DNA from: JAEUMW01 sp039807745
Lineage (GTDB): Bacteria; Pseudomonadota; Gammaproteobacteria; Burkholderiales; JAEUMW01
DNA: 8,419 nucleotides
Direction of reading: 5' to 3'
Assembly (NCBI GenBank): GCA_039807745.1
Contig: JBDHRV010000150.1
Location: forward strand, 1 to 8,419
Shown piece by piece: positions 1 through 6,744 of the stretch (positions are counted from its first letter, which is position 1; each line of letters begins with the position of its first letter). Made by a program: the position numbers and the translations under genes. Under the pieces are notes generated by a model. That model was given only the letters and a program-made list of their open reading frames with translations. It was not told where the DNA came from and made no database searches.

Positions 1-1
1 C

Positions 2-262
2 CGCGTCGAACGTGCGGAGCTCGGGTACTGGCGTACCGCAATCGGCGAAGAAGTGGACTTCGTGATCGAGACAGGTGACCGATTGCTGCCGATCGAGGTC
101 AAGGCCGGCGCTCGTCCGCGACTGGCTGAGGCCGCGCACCTGCGCGCGTTCCGGGCGGAATATGGGAAGAAGGCCCGCGCCGGGCTGCTGCTGCACGACG
201 GTGATACGCTCGAATGGCTGGCGCCCGACATATTGGCTGCCCCCTGGTGGAGGGTTATCTGA
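2..262 (+). CDS. ATPase, AAA_14/DUF4143 family (C-terminal fragment)
   Basis: Only the last 86 residues are present; the gene enters from the left edge with the reading frame open from base 2. The fragment reads YWRT...GEEVDFVIE...LLPIEVKAG, the conserved core of the DUF4143 C-terminal domain. That domain follows an AAA_14 P-loop ATPase domain in a large family of bacterial and archaeal ATPases of unknown role. The spaced acidic residue and the E-x-K (in IEVK) look like a PD-(D/E)XK nuclease-type fold; this is family knowledge plus inference, and activity cannot be judged here. The start codon and Walker motifs lie outside the window. Its stop overlaps the next start (TGATG), so the two genes are very probably co-transcribed and translationally coupled. 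These ATPases often sit in accessory regions. Family call fairly sure; function unknown. Confidence 0.8.
   Translation, partial: RVERAELGYWRTAIGEEVDFVIETGDRLLPIEVKAGARPRLAEAAHLRAFRAEYGKKARAGLLLHDGDTLEWLAPDILAAPWWRVI
249..254 (+). promoter_or_regulatory. Shine-Dalgarno site for the AAA/TOPRIM ATPase
   Basis: GGAGGG lies 7 bases before the ATG at 262, inside the last codons of the upstream gene. It decides the start: the same frame is open further upstream from a GTG at 214, but no such site precedes that codon, and the family N-terminus (MLTKLTARNFKLF) begins at 262. Confidence 0.75.
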
Positions 263-1977
263 TGCTGACCAAGCTGACTGCGCGCAACTTCAAGCTCTTC
301 GACGACGTCGAGATCGAGCTTGGCGAGCGTGTCGTGTTCGTCGGCCCGAACAATTCGGGCAAGACCTCGGCGCTCCAGGCATTGGCCTTGTGGAGTATCG
401 GTGTGCGTCGCTGGCTCGAGAAGCGCGGTGACGGCAACGTGCCGAAGGAGCGAGCGGGCGTAACGATCAACCGGCGCGACCTCATCGCAGTACCGATTCC
501 TGCCGCGAACCTGCTGTGGCGCGATCTGCACGTTCGAGAAGGGTACCGCGAGGAAGGTCGGGCAAAGACCAAGAACGTTCTCATAGAAATCGAGGTAAAA
601 GGCATCGACGAAGGCACGCCCTGGATGACCTCGATCGAATTCGACTACGCCAACGAGGAGTCCTTCTATTGCCGATCCCGACCTGGACACGACGGGCATC
701 GAGGGGTGGTTCCCGCGGCAGCGGGTCAGGTCAAGCTCGCCTACCTGCCACCGATGTCGGGGCTCGCCGCCAACGAGACGCGCCTCGACGAGGGTGCCCT
801 CGACGTCCGCATCGGGGAGGGCCGCACCGCCGAAGTCCTGCGGAACCTGTGCTGGCGTGCTCTCCAACGCGATGAATCGCAATGGCGCCAGATCGGCGAA
901 AGGATGACAAGGCTGTTCGGGGTGACGCTCAGGGATCCGCGCTACATCAAGGAGCGTGGCGAGATCGTGATGTCATACTCGCTCGGCTCCACCGAACTCG
1001 ACCTTTCTGCGAGCGGACGGGGTCAGCAACAGACGCTGCTCCTGCTCGCCCACATGGCTGCGAATCCGGGTGCGGTGCTCCTTCTGGACGAACCGGACGC
1101 CCACCTCGAGATTCTTCGCCAACGCCAGATCTACCAAGTGCTAACCGAGACTGCCGCGGAGACGGGGAGCCAGATCCTGGCGGCGAGCCACTCCGAGGTG
1201 ATCCTGAACGAGGCGGCCGACCGCGACACGGTTATCGCCTTCGTCGGCAAGCCGCACCGCATCGATGATCGCGGGAGCCAAGTACTCAAGGCACTGAAGG
1301 AGATCGGCTTCGAGCACTACCTCCAGGCTGAGGAGAAAGGCTGGGTACTGTACCTCGAAGGCGCAACCGATCTCGCCATCTTGCGAGAACTGGCGCGACG
1401 CCTGAGTCACCCGTCCGAGGCCTTCCTCGACAACCCATACGTGCATTACGTCGCAAACCAGCCCCGTAAGGCGCAGGACCACTTCTATGGTTTGCGCGAG
1501 GCCAAACCGAATCTGGTAGGGATTGCCATCTATGACCGACTCGCGACTGAACCACCACTCGATCCAAATTTAGAGCACCTGCTATGGCGGCGGCGCGAGA
1601 TCGAGAACTACATTTGTCAGCGTACGACGCTCTTGGCGTATGCCGAAGCGCGCGGTCGCATGGAGCAAGGGGATCTATTCACCGATGCTTGGCGCAGCGC
1701 GATGGAGGAGGCAATCGCAGAGATTACCTCCGCGCTGGCCGCCCTTGGCAAGAGCGATCCGTGGAGTGGCGACCTCAAGGTAAGCGATGAGTTCCTTGAT
1801 CCTCTCTTTGCCAGATTCTATGAGAAGCTCGGGCTTCCGAACCTGATGCGTAAGACTGACTATCACACGTTGGCGCCGTACGTGGCGGCGTCGGAGCTTG
1901 ATCCTGAGGTGAGGGATAAGCTGGACCGCCTAGTCAGCGTGGCCAGACAGGCAAAGCCTGTCGATCGAACCACCTGA
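262..1977 (+). CDS. AAA family ATPase with C-terminal TOPRIM-like region (OLD-like)
   Basis: A 571-aa ABC/SMC-type ATPase. It opens with the RNFK-F start typical of RecF/OLD-like proteins. Walker A is GPNNSGKT (residues 28-35), the signature-like segment is LSASGRGQQ (248-256), Walker B is LLLDEPDAH with D276 and E277, and the switch histidine is H310 in AASHSE. A TOPRIM-like part follows: E366 in LYLEGATDL, D425 in AIYDRL where classical TOPRIM has D-x-D, and a WRRREIENY motif (E446, E448, N449, Y450). OLD-family proteins couple ATP hydrolysis to nicking or cutting DNA and several act in phage defence, so a role in DNA cleavage or defence is inferred. It overlaps the DUF4143 ATPase gene by one base and converges on cysS. 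The second TOPRIM aspartate appears to be missing (D-R-L), so the nuclease may be altered or use other residues. The length is plausible for a complete protein. Confidence 0.85.
   Translation: MLTKLTARNFKLFDDVEIELGERVVFVGPNNSGKTSALQALALWSIGVRRWLEKRGDGNVPKERAGVTINRRDLIAVPIPAANLLWRDLHVREGYREEGRAKTKNVLIEIEVKGIDEGTPWMTSIEFDYANEESFYCRSRPGHDGHRGVVPAAAGQVKLAYLPPMSGLAANETRLDEGALDVRIGEGRTAEVLRNLCWRALQRDESQWRQIGERMTRLFGVTLRDPRYIKERGEIVMSYSLGSTELDLSASGRGQQQTLLLLAHMAANPGAVLLLDEPDAHLEILRQRQIYQVLTETAAETGSQILAASHSEVILNEAADRDTVIAFVGKPHRIDDRGSQVLKALKEIGFEHYLQAEEKGWVLYLEGATDLAILRELARRLSHPSEAFLDNPYVHYVANQPRKAQDHFYGLREAKPNLVGIAIYDRLATEPPLDPNLEHLLWRRREIENYICQRTTLLAYAEARGRMEQGDLFTDAWRSAMEEAIAEITSALAALGKSDPWSGDLKVSDEFLDPLFARFYEKLGLPNLMRKTDYHTLAPYVAASELDPEVRDKLDRLVSVARQAKPVDRTT
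1946..1962 (+). repeat. Short perfect hairpin at the end of the ATPase gene
   Basis: GACAGGC-AAA-GCCTGTC is a 7-bp perfect inverted repeat with a 3-base loop, ending 15 bases before the stop codon's last base. No T run follows, and it lies inside the coding frame. It may slow 3' decay of the mRNA or may be chance. Confidence 0.3.
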
Positions 1978-2012
1978 CCACGGGCATCGCGCGAGTTGGC
2001 AAAGACCGCGAA

Positions 2013-2041
2013 CGCTGCGAGCTGGCTACGCCAGCGCAGCG
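2013..2041. terminator. Bulged hairpin between convergent genes, possible terminator
   Basis: CGCTGC-GA-GCTGGC, loop TAC, GCCAGC-GCAGCG gives 12 GC-rich pairs with a two-base bulge. It fills the short gap between the ATPase stop (1977) and the cysS stop (2043), where a two-way terminator would be expected. There is no clear T run on either strand, so intrinsic termination is uncertain. It could instead be a 3' stabilising structure or assist factor-dependent ending. Confidence 0.35.
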
Positions 2042-2042
2042 C

Positions 2043-3458
2043 TCACGCGCGCCGCCACTCCGTGACGCCGCCTGGCTTGTCCTCGAGCACGATGCCGGCG
2101 TCGAGCAGTTCCTTCCGGATCCGATCAGCTTCGACGAAGTTCTTAGCCTTTCGGGCGTCGGAGCGGGCTTCGATGAGTTTGGCGATCCTATTCTCCGTGA
2201 GTTCTGCCGTAGTCCACGAAATCGGGAGGGTATGCGTCGCTTCTACATGAGTCAGCGGCTTCCCTTGCAGAAATGAAGAAGGATCCTGCTGGAGCAACCC
2301 CAGCACGCCGCCCAGCGCCTTCAGCAGCGCCGCATCCTCGGGCGCACGCGAGCGATTGAGCTCGTTGGCGATCTCGAACAGCACGGCCAGCGCTTCCGGC
2401 GTGTTGAAGTCGTCGTCCATCGCTTCCTTGAAGCGCCGCGCGCGCGGCTCGTCCCAGTCGATGTCTAAGGCCGGAACATCGACACCCTTGAGCGCCGTGT
2501 AGAGCCGCGTGAGCGCATGTCGGGCGTCGACTAAGTGCTGGTCGCTGTAGTTGAGCGGGCTGCGGTAGTGCGCGCGCAGGATGAAGAAGCGCACCACCTC
2601 CGGAGCGAACTTCGCGAGCACCTCGCGCACGGTGAAGAAGTTGCCGAGGGACTTCGACATCTTCTCTTCGTCCACGCGCACGAAGCCGTTGTGCATCCAG
2701 TAGTTGACGAACGTGTGGCCGTGCGCACCTTCCGATTGCGCGATCTCGTTCTCGTGATGCGGAAATTGCAGGTCCTGCCCGCCGCCGTGGATGTCGAAGT
2801 GCTCGCCGAGCAGTTTCTCGCTCATCGCGGAACACTCGATGTGCCAGCCCGGGCGGCCAGGGCCCCAGGGGGAATCCCACCGCGGCTCTCCCGGTCTTGC
2901 GGCCTTCCACAGCACGAAGTCGAGCGGCTCCTGCTTCGCCTCGTCGACGTCGACGCGCGCGCCGGCACGCAGATCCTCGAGCGACTTGCCGGAGAGCTTG
3001 CCGTAACGGGGGAAGCGGTGCACCGAGTAGTAGACGTCGCCGTTCGGCGCGGCGTAGGCGAGCCCCTTGTCGACCAGCGCCTGGATCATGCGGATCATGC
3101 CGGGCACGTGCCCGGTCGCGCACGGCTCGTGGTCGGGCCGCTCGACGCCGAGGGCAGCCGCGTCCTCGTGCATCGCGGCGATGAAACGACCTGTCAGCGC
3201 CTCGATGGTCTCGCCGTTCTCGGCGGCGCGCTTGATGATCTTGTCGTCGATGTCGGTGATGTTGCGCACATAAGTCACGTCGTAACCGGATGCGCGCAGC
3301 CAGCGCACCACCGCGTCGAACACCACCATCACCCGCGCATGGCCGAGGTGACAGTAGTCGTACACGGTCATCCCGCACACGTACATGCGCACCTTGCCGG
3401 GGACGATCGGCTCGAATGCCTGCTTTTCTCGGGCGAGGGTGTTGTAGATCTTCAGCAT
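2043..3458 (-). CDS. cysS: Cysteinyl-tRNA synthetase
   Basis: A class I aminoacyl-tRNA synthetase that charges tRNA-Cys with cysteine in the cytoplasm; 471 aa against 461 in E. coli. The zinc ligands C28, C209, H234 and E238 fall at the same numbers as in the E. coli enzyme, in YVCGMTVYD, WHIECSAM and PHHENE. The HIGH motif reads HLGH (37-40) and the KMSKS motif is KMSKS (266-270). The C-terminal RKAKNFVEADRIR and IVLEDKPGG segments of the anticodon-binding region are present. About 10 extra residues lie around 399-422 (GKPLTHVEATHTLPISW), in a less GC-rich stretch of DNA. The ATG at 3458 gives the expected N-terminus MLKIYNTL, though no good Shine-Dalgarno is visible. It lies 34 bases downstream of gltX on the same strand, so it is very likely in one operon, translated from the gltX promoter. 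Confidence 0.97.
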   Translation of the reverse strand: MLKIYNTLAREKQAFEPIVPGKVRMYVCGMTVYDYCHLGHARVMVVFDAVVRWLRASGYDVTYVRNITDIDDKIIKRAAENGETIEALTGRFIAAMHEDAAALGVERPDHEPCATGHVPGMIRMIQALVDKGLAYAAPNGDVYYSVHRFPRYGKLSGKSLEDLRAGARVDVDEAKQEPLDFVLWKAARPGEPRWDSPWGPGRPGWHIECSAMSEKLLGEHFDIHGGGQDLQFPHHENEIAQSEGAHGHTFVNYWMHNGFVRVDEEKMSKSLGNFFTVREVLAKFAPEVVRFFILRAHYRSPLNYSDQHLVDARHALTRLYTALKGVDVPALDIDWDEPRARRFKEAMDDDFNTPEALAVLFEIANELNRSRAPEDAALLKALGGVLGLLQQDPSSFLQGKPLTHVEATHTLPISWTTAELTENRIAKLIEARSDARKAKNFVEADRIRKELLDAGIVLEDKPGGVTEWRRA

Positions 3459-3492
3459 GCAGACGGACCGCGGAACGCGCCCGCGGCAGGCG

Positions 3493-4905
3493 TCAGTCGA
3501 CTCCGATGTTGATCACGTGCGCGGAGAGCCGGCGCTTCGCCCGCTCGCAGCGGATCAGCTTGAAGAGCCGCGGCATCTCCGGGCCGTGCAGGTGGCCGGT
3601 CAGCGCAGCGCGCAGCGGCTGGAAAAGCTGTTTGCCGCTCGCGCCGCTCGCTGCCTTCACGCGGTTGGCGAAGGCGGCGAAATCCATGTCGGGCTGCAGC
3701 GAGTTGAGCGCATGGCGGAAGAAGTCGGAGGGCGTTGCCTCCAGCACCTGCCGCGCCCGGTTGGACAGCGGCAAGACATCCGCATAGACCGCCTCGGCCC
3801 AGAGCGCGGCGTCGCCGGGGAACAGCACGTTGTCGCGCACGGCTTCGGCGAACGTCGCAAAATCCTCGGTCGGCACCATGCCCAGCACGGCCGGCAGCAG
3901 CCATGCCGCGATGGTGCCCGCATCGGCGTGGGCCACGGCCAGCGCTTGCCAGTGGTCGAGCTGCACGCGATCGTACCGCGCCGGCGCGCGGCCGAGGTGC
4001 TCGGGCGAGAACTGCGCCGCGAGCTCCTCGAACGAGAGGAAGCGCGTCTCCGCGAAGTGATGGCCGAGGCGCGCGAGGTAGTTGTTCACCGCGCCCGCAA
4101 AGTAACCGGACTCCTTCAGCTCCTGCACCGACAGGCTGCCGCTGCGCTTCGAGAGCGGCGCGCCGTGCTTGTCGACGATGAGCGAGATGTGAGCATAGGT
4201 CGGCACCGGCAGCGCCAATGCCCGCAGCAGAGCGATCTGCCGCGGCGTGTTCGTGAGGTGGTCCTCGCCGCGCATGACGTGCGTGACGCCCATCAGAGCG
4301 TCGTCGACCGCATTGACGAAGAAGAACGCGAAGCCGCCGTCGGAGCGGCGAATGATGAAATCGCCGATGTCGTCGGACGGATACCTCTGCAATCCGCGCA
4401 CGAGATCGTCGAACTCGATCAGGGTTGCCCGCGGCATGCGAAAGCGCAACGCGAACGCCAGACCTTGCGCCTTCCTGGAAGCGATCTCGTCGGCCTTGAG
4501 ATGCGCGCACTTGCCGCTGTAGCGCGGCGGCTGTCCGGCCGATGCCTGCACTTTGCGCGAGACCTCCAGCTCCAGCGGCGTGCAGAAGCACGGATACACG
4601 AGGCCTTTCGCGTTGAGGTCGGCCAGGTACTGCTCGTAGACGGGGGTACGCTGCGATTGCCGATAGGGTCCAGCGTCGCCACCCGCCCCCTCCCCTTCCT
4701 GCCAGTGCAGGCCGAGCCAGCGCAAATCGTCCTGCAGCGCCCGGACATATTCCTCGCGACTGCGCTCGACATCCGTGTCCTCCACGCGCAGGAGGAACGA
4801 GCCGCCGGCGTGCTTCGCGAACAGCGCATTGAAGAGCGCGGTGCGCACGTTGCCGAAGTGAAGCAGGCCGGTGGGACTGGGCGCGAATCGCGTCTTGGCG
4901 CTCAC
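3493..4905 (-). CDS. gltX: Glutamyl-tRNA synthetase (possibly the GluRS2 type)
   Basis: A class I synthetase that attaches glutamate to tRNA; 470 aa, normal for the family. The N-terminus is RFAPSPTG, the HIGH motif reads HFGN (16-19), and VEDTD follows. The zinc cysteines and histidine C106, C108, C133 and H135 keep the C-x-C-x24-C-x-H spacing of the E. coli enzyme. RGEDHLTNTPRQ and LARLGHHF are present. The KMSKS-like loop is PLSKRSGS (250-257) rather than KLSKRHGA or KMSKRHGA. That form, and the overall sequence, recall secondary GluRS proteins, some of which mainly charge tRNA-Gln; this is recalled and not tested. The start is taken as GTG at 4905, because the family begins at SAKTRFAPSP. 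The frame stays open to 5013, but that stretch would run into the divergent gene and has no family similarity. It is first gene of the operon with cysS; Bacillus has a comparable gltX-cysE-cysS operon. Confidence 0.95.
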   Translation of the reverse strand: MSAKTRFAPSPTGLLHFGNVRTALFNALFAKHAGGSFLLRVEDTDVERSREEYVRALQDDLRWLGLHWQEGEGAGGDAGPYRQSQRTPVYEQYLADLNAKGLVYPCFCTPLELEVSRKVQASAGQPPRYSGKCAHLKADEIASRKAQGLAFALRFRMPRATLIEFDDLVRGLQRYPSDDIGDFIIRRSDGGFAFFFVNAVDDALMGVTHVMRGEDHLTNTPRQIALLRALALPVPTYAHISLIVDKHGAPLSKRSGSLSVQELKESGYFAGAVNNYLARLGHHFAETRFLSFEELAAQFSPEHLGRAPARYDRVQLDHWQALAVAHADAGTIAAWLLPAVLGMVPTEDFATFAEAVRDNVLFPGDAALWAEAVYADVLPLSNRARQVLEATPSDFFRHALNSLQPDMDFAAFANRVKAASGASGKQLFQPLRAALTGHLHGPEMPRLFKLIRCERAKRRLSAHVINIGVD

Positions 4906-4925
4906 GGAGATTGGGAAGAGCGGCT

Positions 4926-4953
4926 GTGACAGTTCGGGGGATGCTGCTAGAAT
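4926..4953 (+). promoter_or_regulatory. Sigma70-type promoter for the TPR-ppiA-ppiB operon
   Basis: The -35 box GTGACA (4926-4931) matches five of six consensus bases. A 16-base spacer leads to the -10 box TAGAAT (4948-4953), again five of six, preceded by TGC (4945-4947), which makes it an extended -10. Transcription would begin near 4960, about 27 bases before the GTG of the TPR gene. Confidence 0.6.
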
Positions 4954-4975
4954 CCGGGGTCCCGGAATGCGCCGA

Positions 4976-4984
4976 AGTATAGCA
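4976..4984 (-). promoter_or_regulatory. Extended -10 promoter for gltX-cysS
   Basis: Read on the minus strand the bases are TGC-TATACT: an extended -10 with five of six matches to TATAAT. No good -35 lies 16 to 18 bases upstream, which is normal for promoters that rely on the TGn extension. Start of transcription would be near 4969, leaving a leader of about 64 bases before the gltX GTG. It overlaps the opposing promoter for the TPR gene. Confidence 0.5.
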
Positions 4985-4986
4985 CA

Positions 4987-5595
4987 GTGACCCTCCTCCG
5001 CCGCGCCGCACACCGCGCCGCGCTGCTCTTCTGCCTTGCCCTGGTCGCCCCCGTTCCGGTTCGCGCCGATGCGGTGGACGACGCCGCCAAGCTATATCAG
5101 CAGGGCGACGAGAGCGCGGCGCTCGAGCGCGTCGAGCGCTACCTGGTCGACCGGCCGAACGATGCCCGCGCGCGCTTTCTGAAAGCGCAGTTGCTGGTGC
5201 GGCAGGACCGAACGGACGAAGCAATCGCGCTCTACACCGCGATCATCGATGATTACCCGGAACTCGCCGAGCCGTACAACAATCTCGCGGTGATCTACGC
5301 GCAGCAGGGACGCTACGCGCTCGCGCGCGACTATCTGGAGCGGGCGGTGGCGGCGTTTCCGGAGTATTCCGTGGCGCTGGAGAACCTGGGCGATGTGTAC
5401 GCGAAGTTCGCCGAGTCGTCGTATCGGGACGCGGCCCGATACGATCCCGGCAACGGCGAGCTGCAGAAGAAGATTGCTGCACTAGCGGGGCTGCGTCCGG
5501 ACCAAGCACCCACGCCCGTTTTTCGCGCGCCGCCTCCCCCGACACCTGTCGGCCGCGGTCTCAAGAAGGGCGCGGGAACCGGTGTCGGCCGCTGA
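4987..5595 (+). CDS. Exported tetratricopeptide repeat protein
   Basis: A 202-aa protein with a signal peptide: basic MTLLRRAAHR, hydrophobic AALLFCLALVAPVPV, then a likely cut after VRA (residue 27). The mature part is made of TPR-like helices, roughly residues 30-135. They include LYQQGDESAALERVERYL, ARARFLKAQLLVRQDRTD and the canonical NNLAVIYAQQGRYALARDYLERAVAAFP. TPR units bind proteins, so an envelope scaffold or assembly role is inferred; the exact partner is unknown. The tail (about 172-202) is rich in proline, glycine and basic residues. GTG at 4987 is the start, since no later start keeps the signal peptide; only a weak GAAG precedes it. It is the first gene of the run with ppiA, ppiB and lpxH, which suggests a shared link to envelope protein folding. 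Confidence 0.88.
   Translation: MTLLRRAAHRAALLFCLALVAPVPVRADAVDDAAKLYQQGDESAALERVERYLVDRPNDARARFLKAQLLVRQDRTDEAIALYTAIIDDYPELAEPYNNLAVIYAQQGRYALARDYLERAVAAFPEYSVALENLGDVYAKFAESSYRDAARYDPGNGELQKKIAALAGLRPDQAPTPVFRAPPPPTPVGRGLKKGAGTGVGR
5539..5592 (+). repeat. Direct and inverted repeats at the 3' end of the TPR gene
   Basis: TGTCGGCCGC occurs at 5547-5556 and again at 5583-5592, 36 bases apart and in the same codon phase. CCGACACC (5539-5546) is the exact inverse of GGTGTCGG (5581-5588), so an 8-bp stem with a 34-base loop could form just before the stop codon. All of it lies in the low-complexity coding tail, so it may be a by-product of a small duplication. Confidence 0.4.
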
Positions 5596-5631
5596 ATCCA
5601 GGACGACCCGTCCGATCCCACCACCATCCTG

Positions 5632-5636
5632 AAAGG
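5632..5636 (+). promoter_or_regulatory. Shine-Dalgarno site for ppiA
   Basis: AAAGG lies 9 bases before GTG 5646 and supports that non-ATG start. The start is also required to give the complete signal peptide. Confidence 0.6.
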
Positions 5637-5645
5637 CAGATCAAC

Positions 5646-6233
5646 GTGCGACTGTTCCACTTCCTGAGCGTTACCCTGCTGCTCTCTTGCAGCCTCCTGG
5701 CCGGCCCTGCCGCAGCCGCCAATCCGCAGGTCGAATTCAAGACCAATGTCGGGAGCTTCGTGGTCGAGCTGTATGCCGACAAGGCGCCCGCGACCGTCGA
5801 CAACTTTCTGCGCTACGTGAACGACGGCTTCTACCAGGGCACGATCTTCCACCGCGTGATTCCCGGCTTCGTCGTGCAGGGTGGCGGCTTCACCAAGGAC
5901 TATGAGCAGAAGCCCACGCGCGAGCCGGTCAAGAACGAAGCAGCGAACAACCTCAAGAACGCGACCGCGACGCTTGCGATGGCGCGCACCAACGACCCGC
6001 ACTCCGCCACGGCGCAGTTCTTCATCAACCTCAAGGACAACAACTCCCTCGACCATCGCGCTCCCAATCCGCGCGACTATGGCTACACCGTGTTCGGACG
6101 CGTCGTGAAGGGAATGGAGGTGGTGCAGAAGATCGCCGCCATCCCGACCGGCGCCGGCGGCCCGTTCCCGGCCGAGGTGCCGCAGCAGACCGTAATCGTC
6201 GAGGGAACGAAGGTACTCACCGCAACCAAGTAG
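5646..6233 (+). CDS. ppiA: Periplasmic peptidyl-prolyl cis-trans isomerase (cyclophilin)
   Basis: It speeds cis-trans rotation of peptide bonds before proline in exported proteins. The 195-aa precursor starts at GTG with MRLFHFLSVTLLLSCSLLAG and a likely signal peptidase I cut after AAAA (residue 25). A cysteine at 15 does not sit in a good lipobox (L-L-S-C), so a lipoprotein is unlikely but not excluded. The cyclophilin domain covers about 27-192: FHRVIPGFVVQGGGF with catalytic R70 and pocket residues F75 and Q78, then MARTNDPHSATAQFFIN (112-128). The position equivalent to the aromatic pocket residue reads DYGYTVFG, as in bacterial enzymes. It is 50 bases after the TPR gene and 13 bases before ppiB, hence probably one operon. 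Exported by Sec, with its cytoplasmic counterpart next door. Confidence 0.95.
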   Translation: MRLFHFLSVTLLLSCSLLAGPAAAANPQVEFKTNVGSFVVELYADKAPATVDNFLRYVNDGFYQGTIFHRVIPGFVVQGGGFTKDYEQKPTREPVKNEAANNLKNATATLAMARTNDPHSATAQFFINLKDNNSLDHRAPNPRDYGYTVFGRVVKGMEVVQKIAAIPTGAGGPFPAEVPQQTVIVEGTKVLTATK

Positions 6234-6246
6234 CGAGCGCAACGAC

Positions 6247-6744
6247 ATGTCGAAAGTAAAGCTGACCACCAATCACGGCGCGATCACGATCGAGCTCGAT
6301 GACGCCAAAGCCCCTGCCACGGTGCAGAACTTCCTATCCTACGTCCGCACCGACTTCTATTCGAACACCGTCTTCCACCGCGTGATCGACGGCTTCATGA
6401 TCCAGGGCGGCGGCTTCGAGCCCGGCATGCGCCAGAAGCCGACCCAGGCACCGATCAAGAACGAAGCGCAGAACGGGCTCAAGAACGATCGCTACACCAT
6501 TGCAATGGCGCGCACCAACGATCCGCACTCGGCGACTGCGCAGTTCTTCATCAACGTGAAGGACAACGACTTCTTGAACCACACCGCGCCGAGCGCCCAG
6601 GGCTGGGGCTACTGCGTCTTCGGCAAGGTGAGCGAGGGGACCGAGGTCGTCGACAAGATCAAGGGCGTGAAGACCGGCAGCAAGGGCTTCCACCAGGACG
6701 TGCCGGCAGAGGACGTGGTGATCGAGAAAGCGGAAGAACTGTGA
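6247..6744 (+). CDS. ppiB: Cytoplasmic peptidyl-prolyl cis-trans isomerase B (cyclophilin)
   Basis: A 165-aa cyclophilin without signal peptide, close to the 164 aa of E. coli PpiB. FHRVIDGFMIQGGGF carries catalytic R45 and pocket residues F50, M51 and Q53; MARTNDPHSATAQFFIN spans 87-103; W120 lies in GWGYCVFG. It acts on nascent or folding proteins in the cytoplasm. The start ATG at 6247 is set by the family N-terminus SKVKLTTNHG; the ribosome site is weak, and the 13-base spacing suggests translation coupled to ppiA. The central motif is 47/51 identical in DNA to the one in ppiA, pointing to tandem duplication of an ancestor or strong constraint. Confidence 0.96.
   Translation: MSKVKLTTNHGAITIELDDAKAPATVQNFLSYVRTDFYSNTVFHRVIDGFMIQGGGFEPGMRQKPTQAPIKNEAQNGLKNDRYTIAMARTNDPHSATAQFFINVKDNDFLNHTAPSAQGWGYCVFGKVSEGTEVVDKIKGVKTGSKGFHQDVPAEDVVIEKAEEL

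Noticed and set aside
2535..3512. Long plus-strand open frame (325 codons) opposite cysS
   Set aside because: It is the antisense shadow of a GC-rich gene. The translation is low-complexity and rich in R, H, V and A, while cysS on the other strand has every expected motif.
3457..4929. Long plus-strand open frame (490 codons) opposite gltX
   Set aside because: Antisense to a fully supported gltX; no recognisable domain and composition typical of a high-GC mirror frame.
4906..5013. Upstream extension of gltX to a GTG at 5013
   Set aside because: It would add 36 residues with no family similarity, run through the promoters and overlap the divergent TPR gene; GltX normally begins at the RFAPSPTG segment.
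5331..6272. Minus-strand open frame (313 codons) opposite the TPR gene and ppiA
   Set aside because: It mirrors cyclophilin codons and shows no family motif; the plus-strand genes explain the region.
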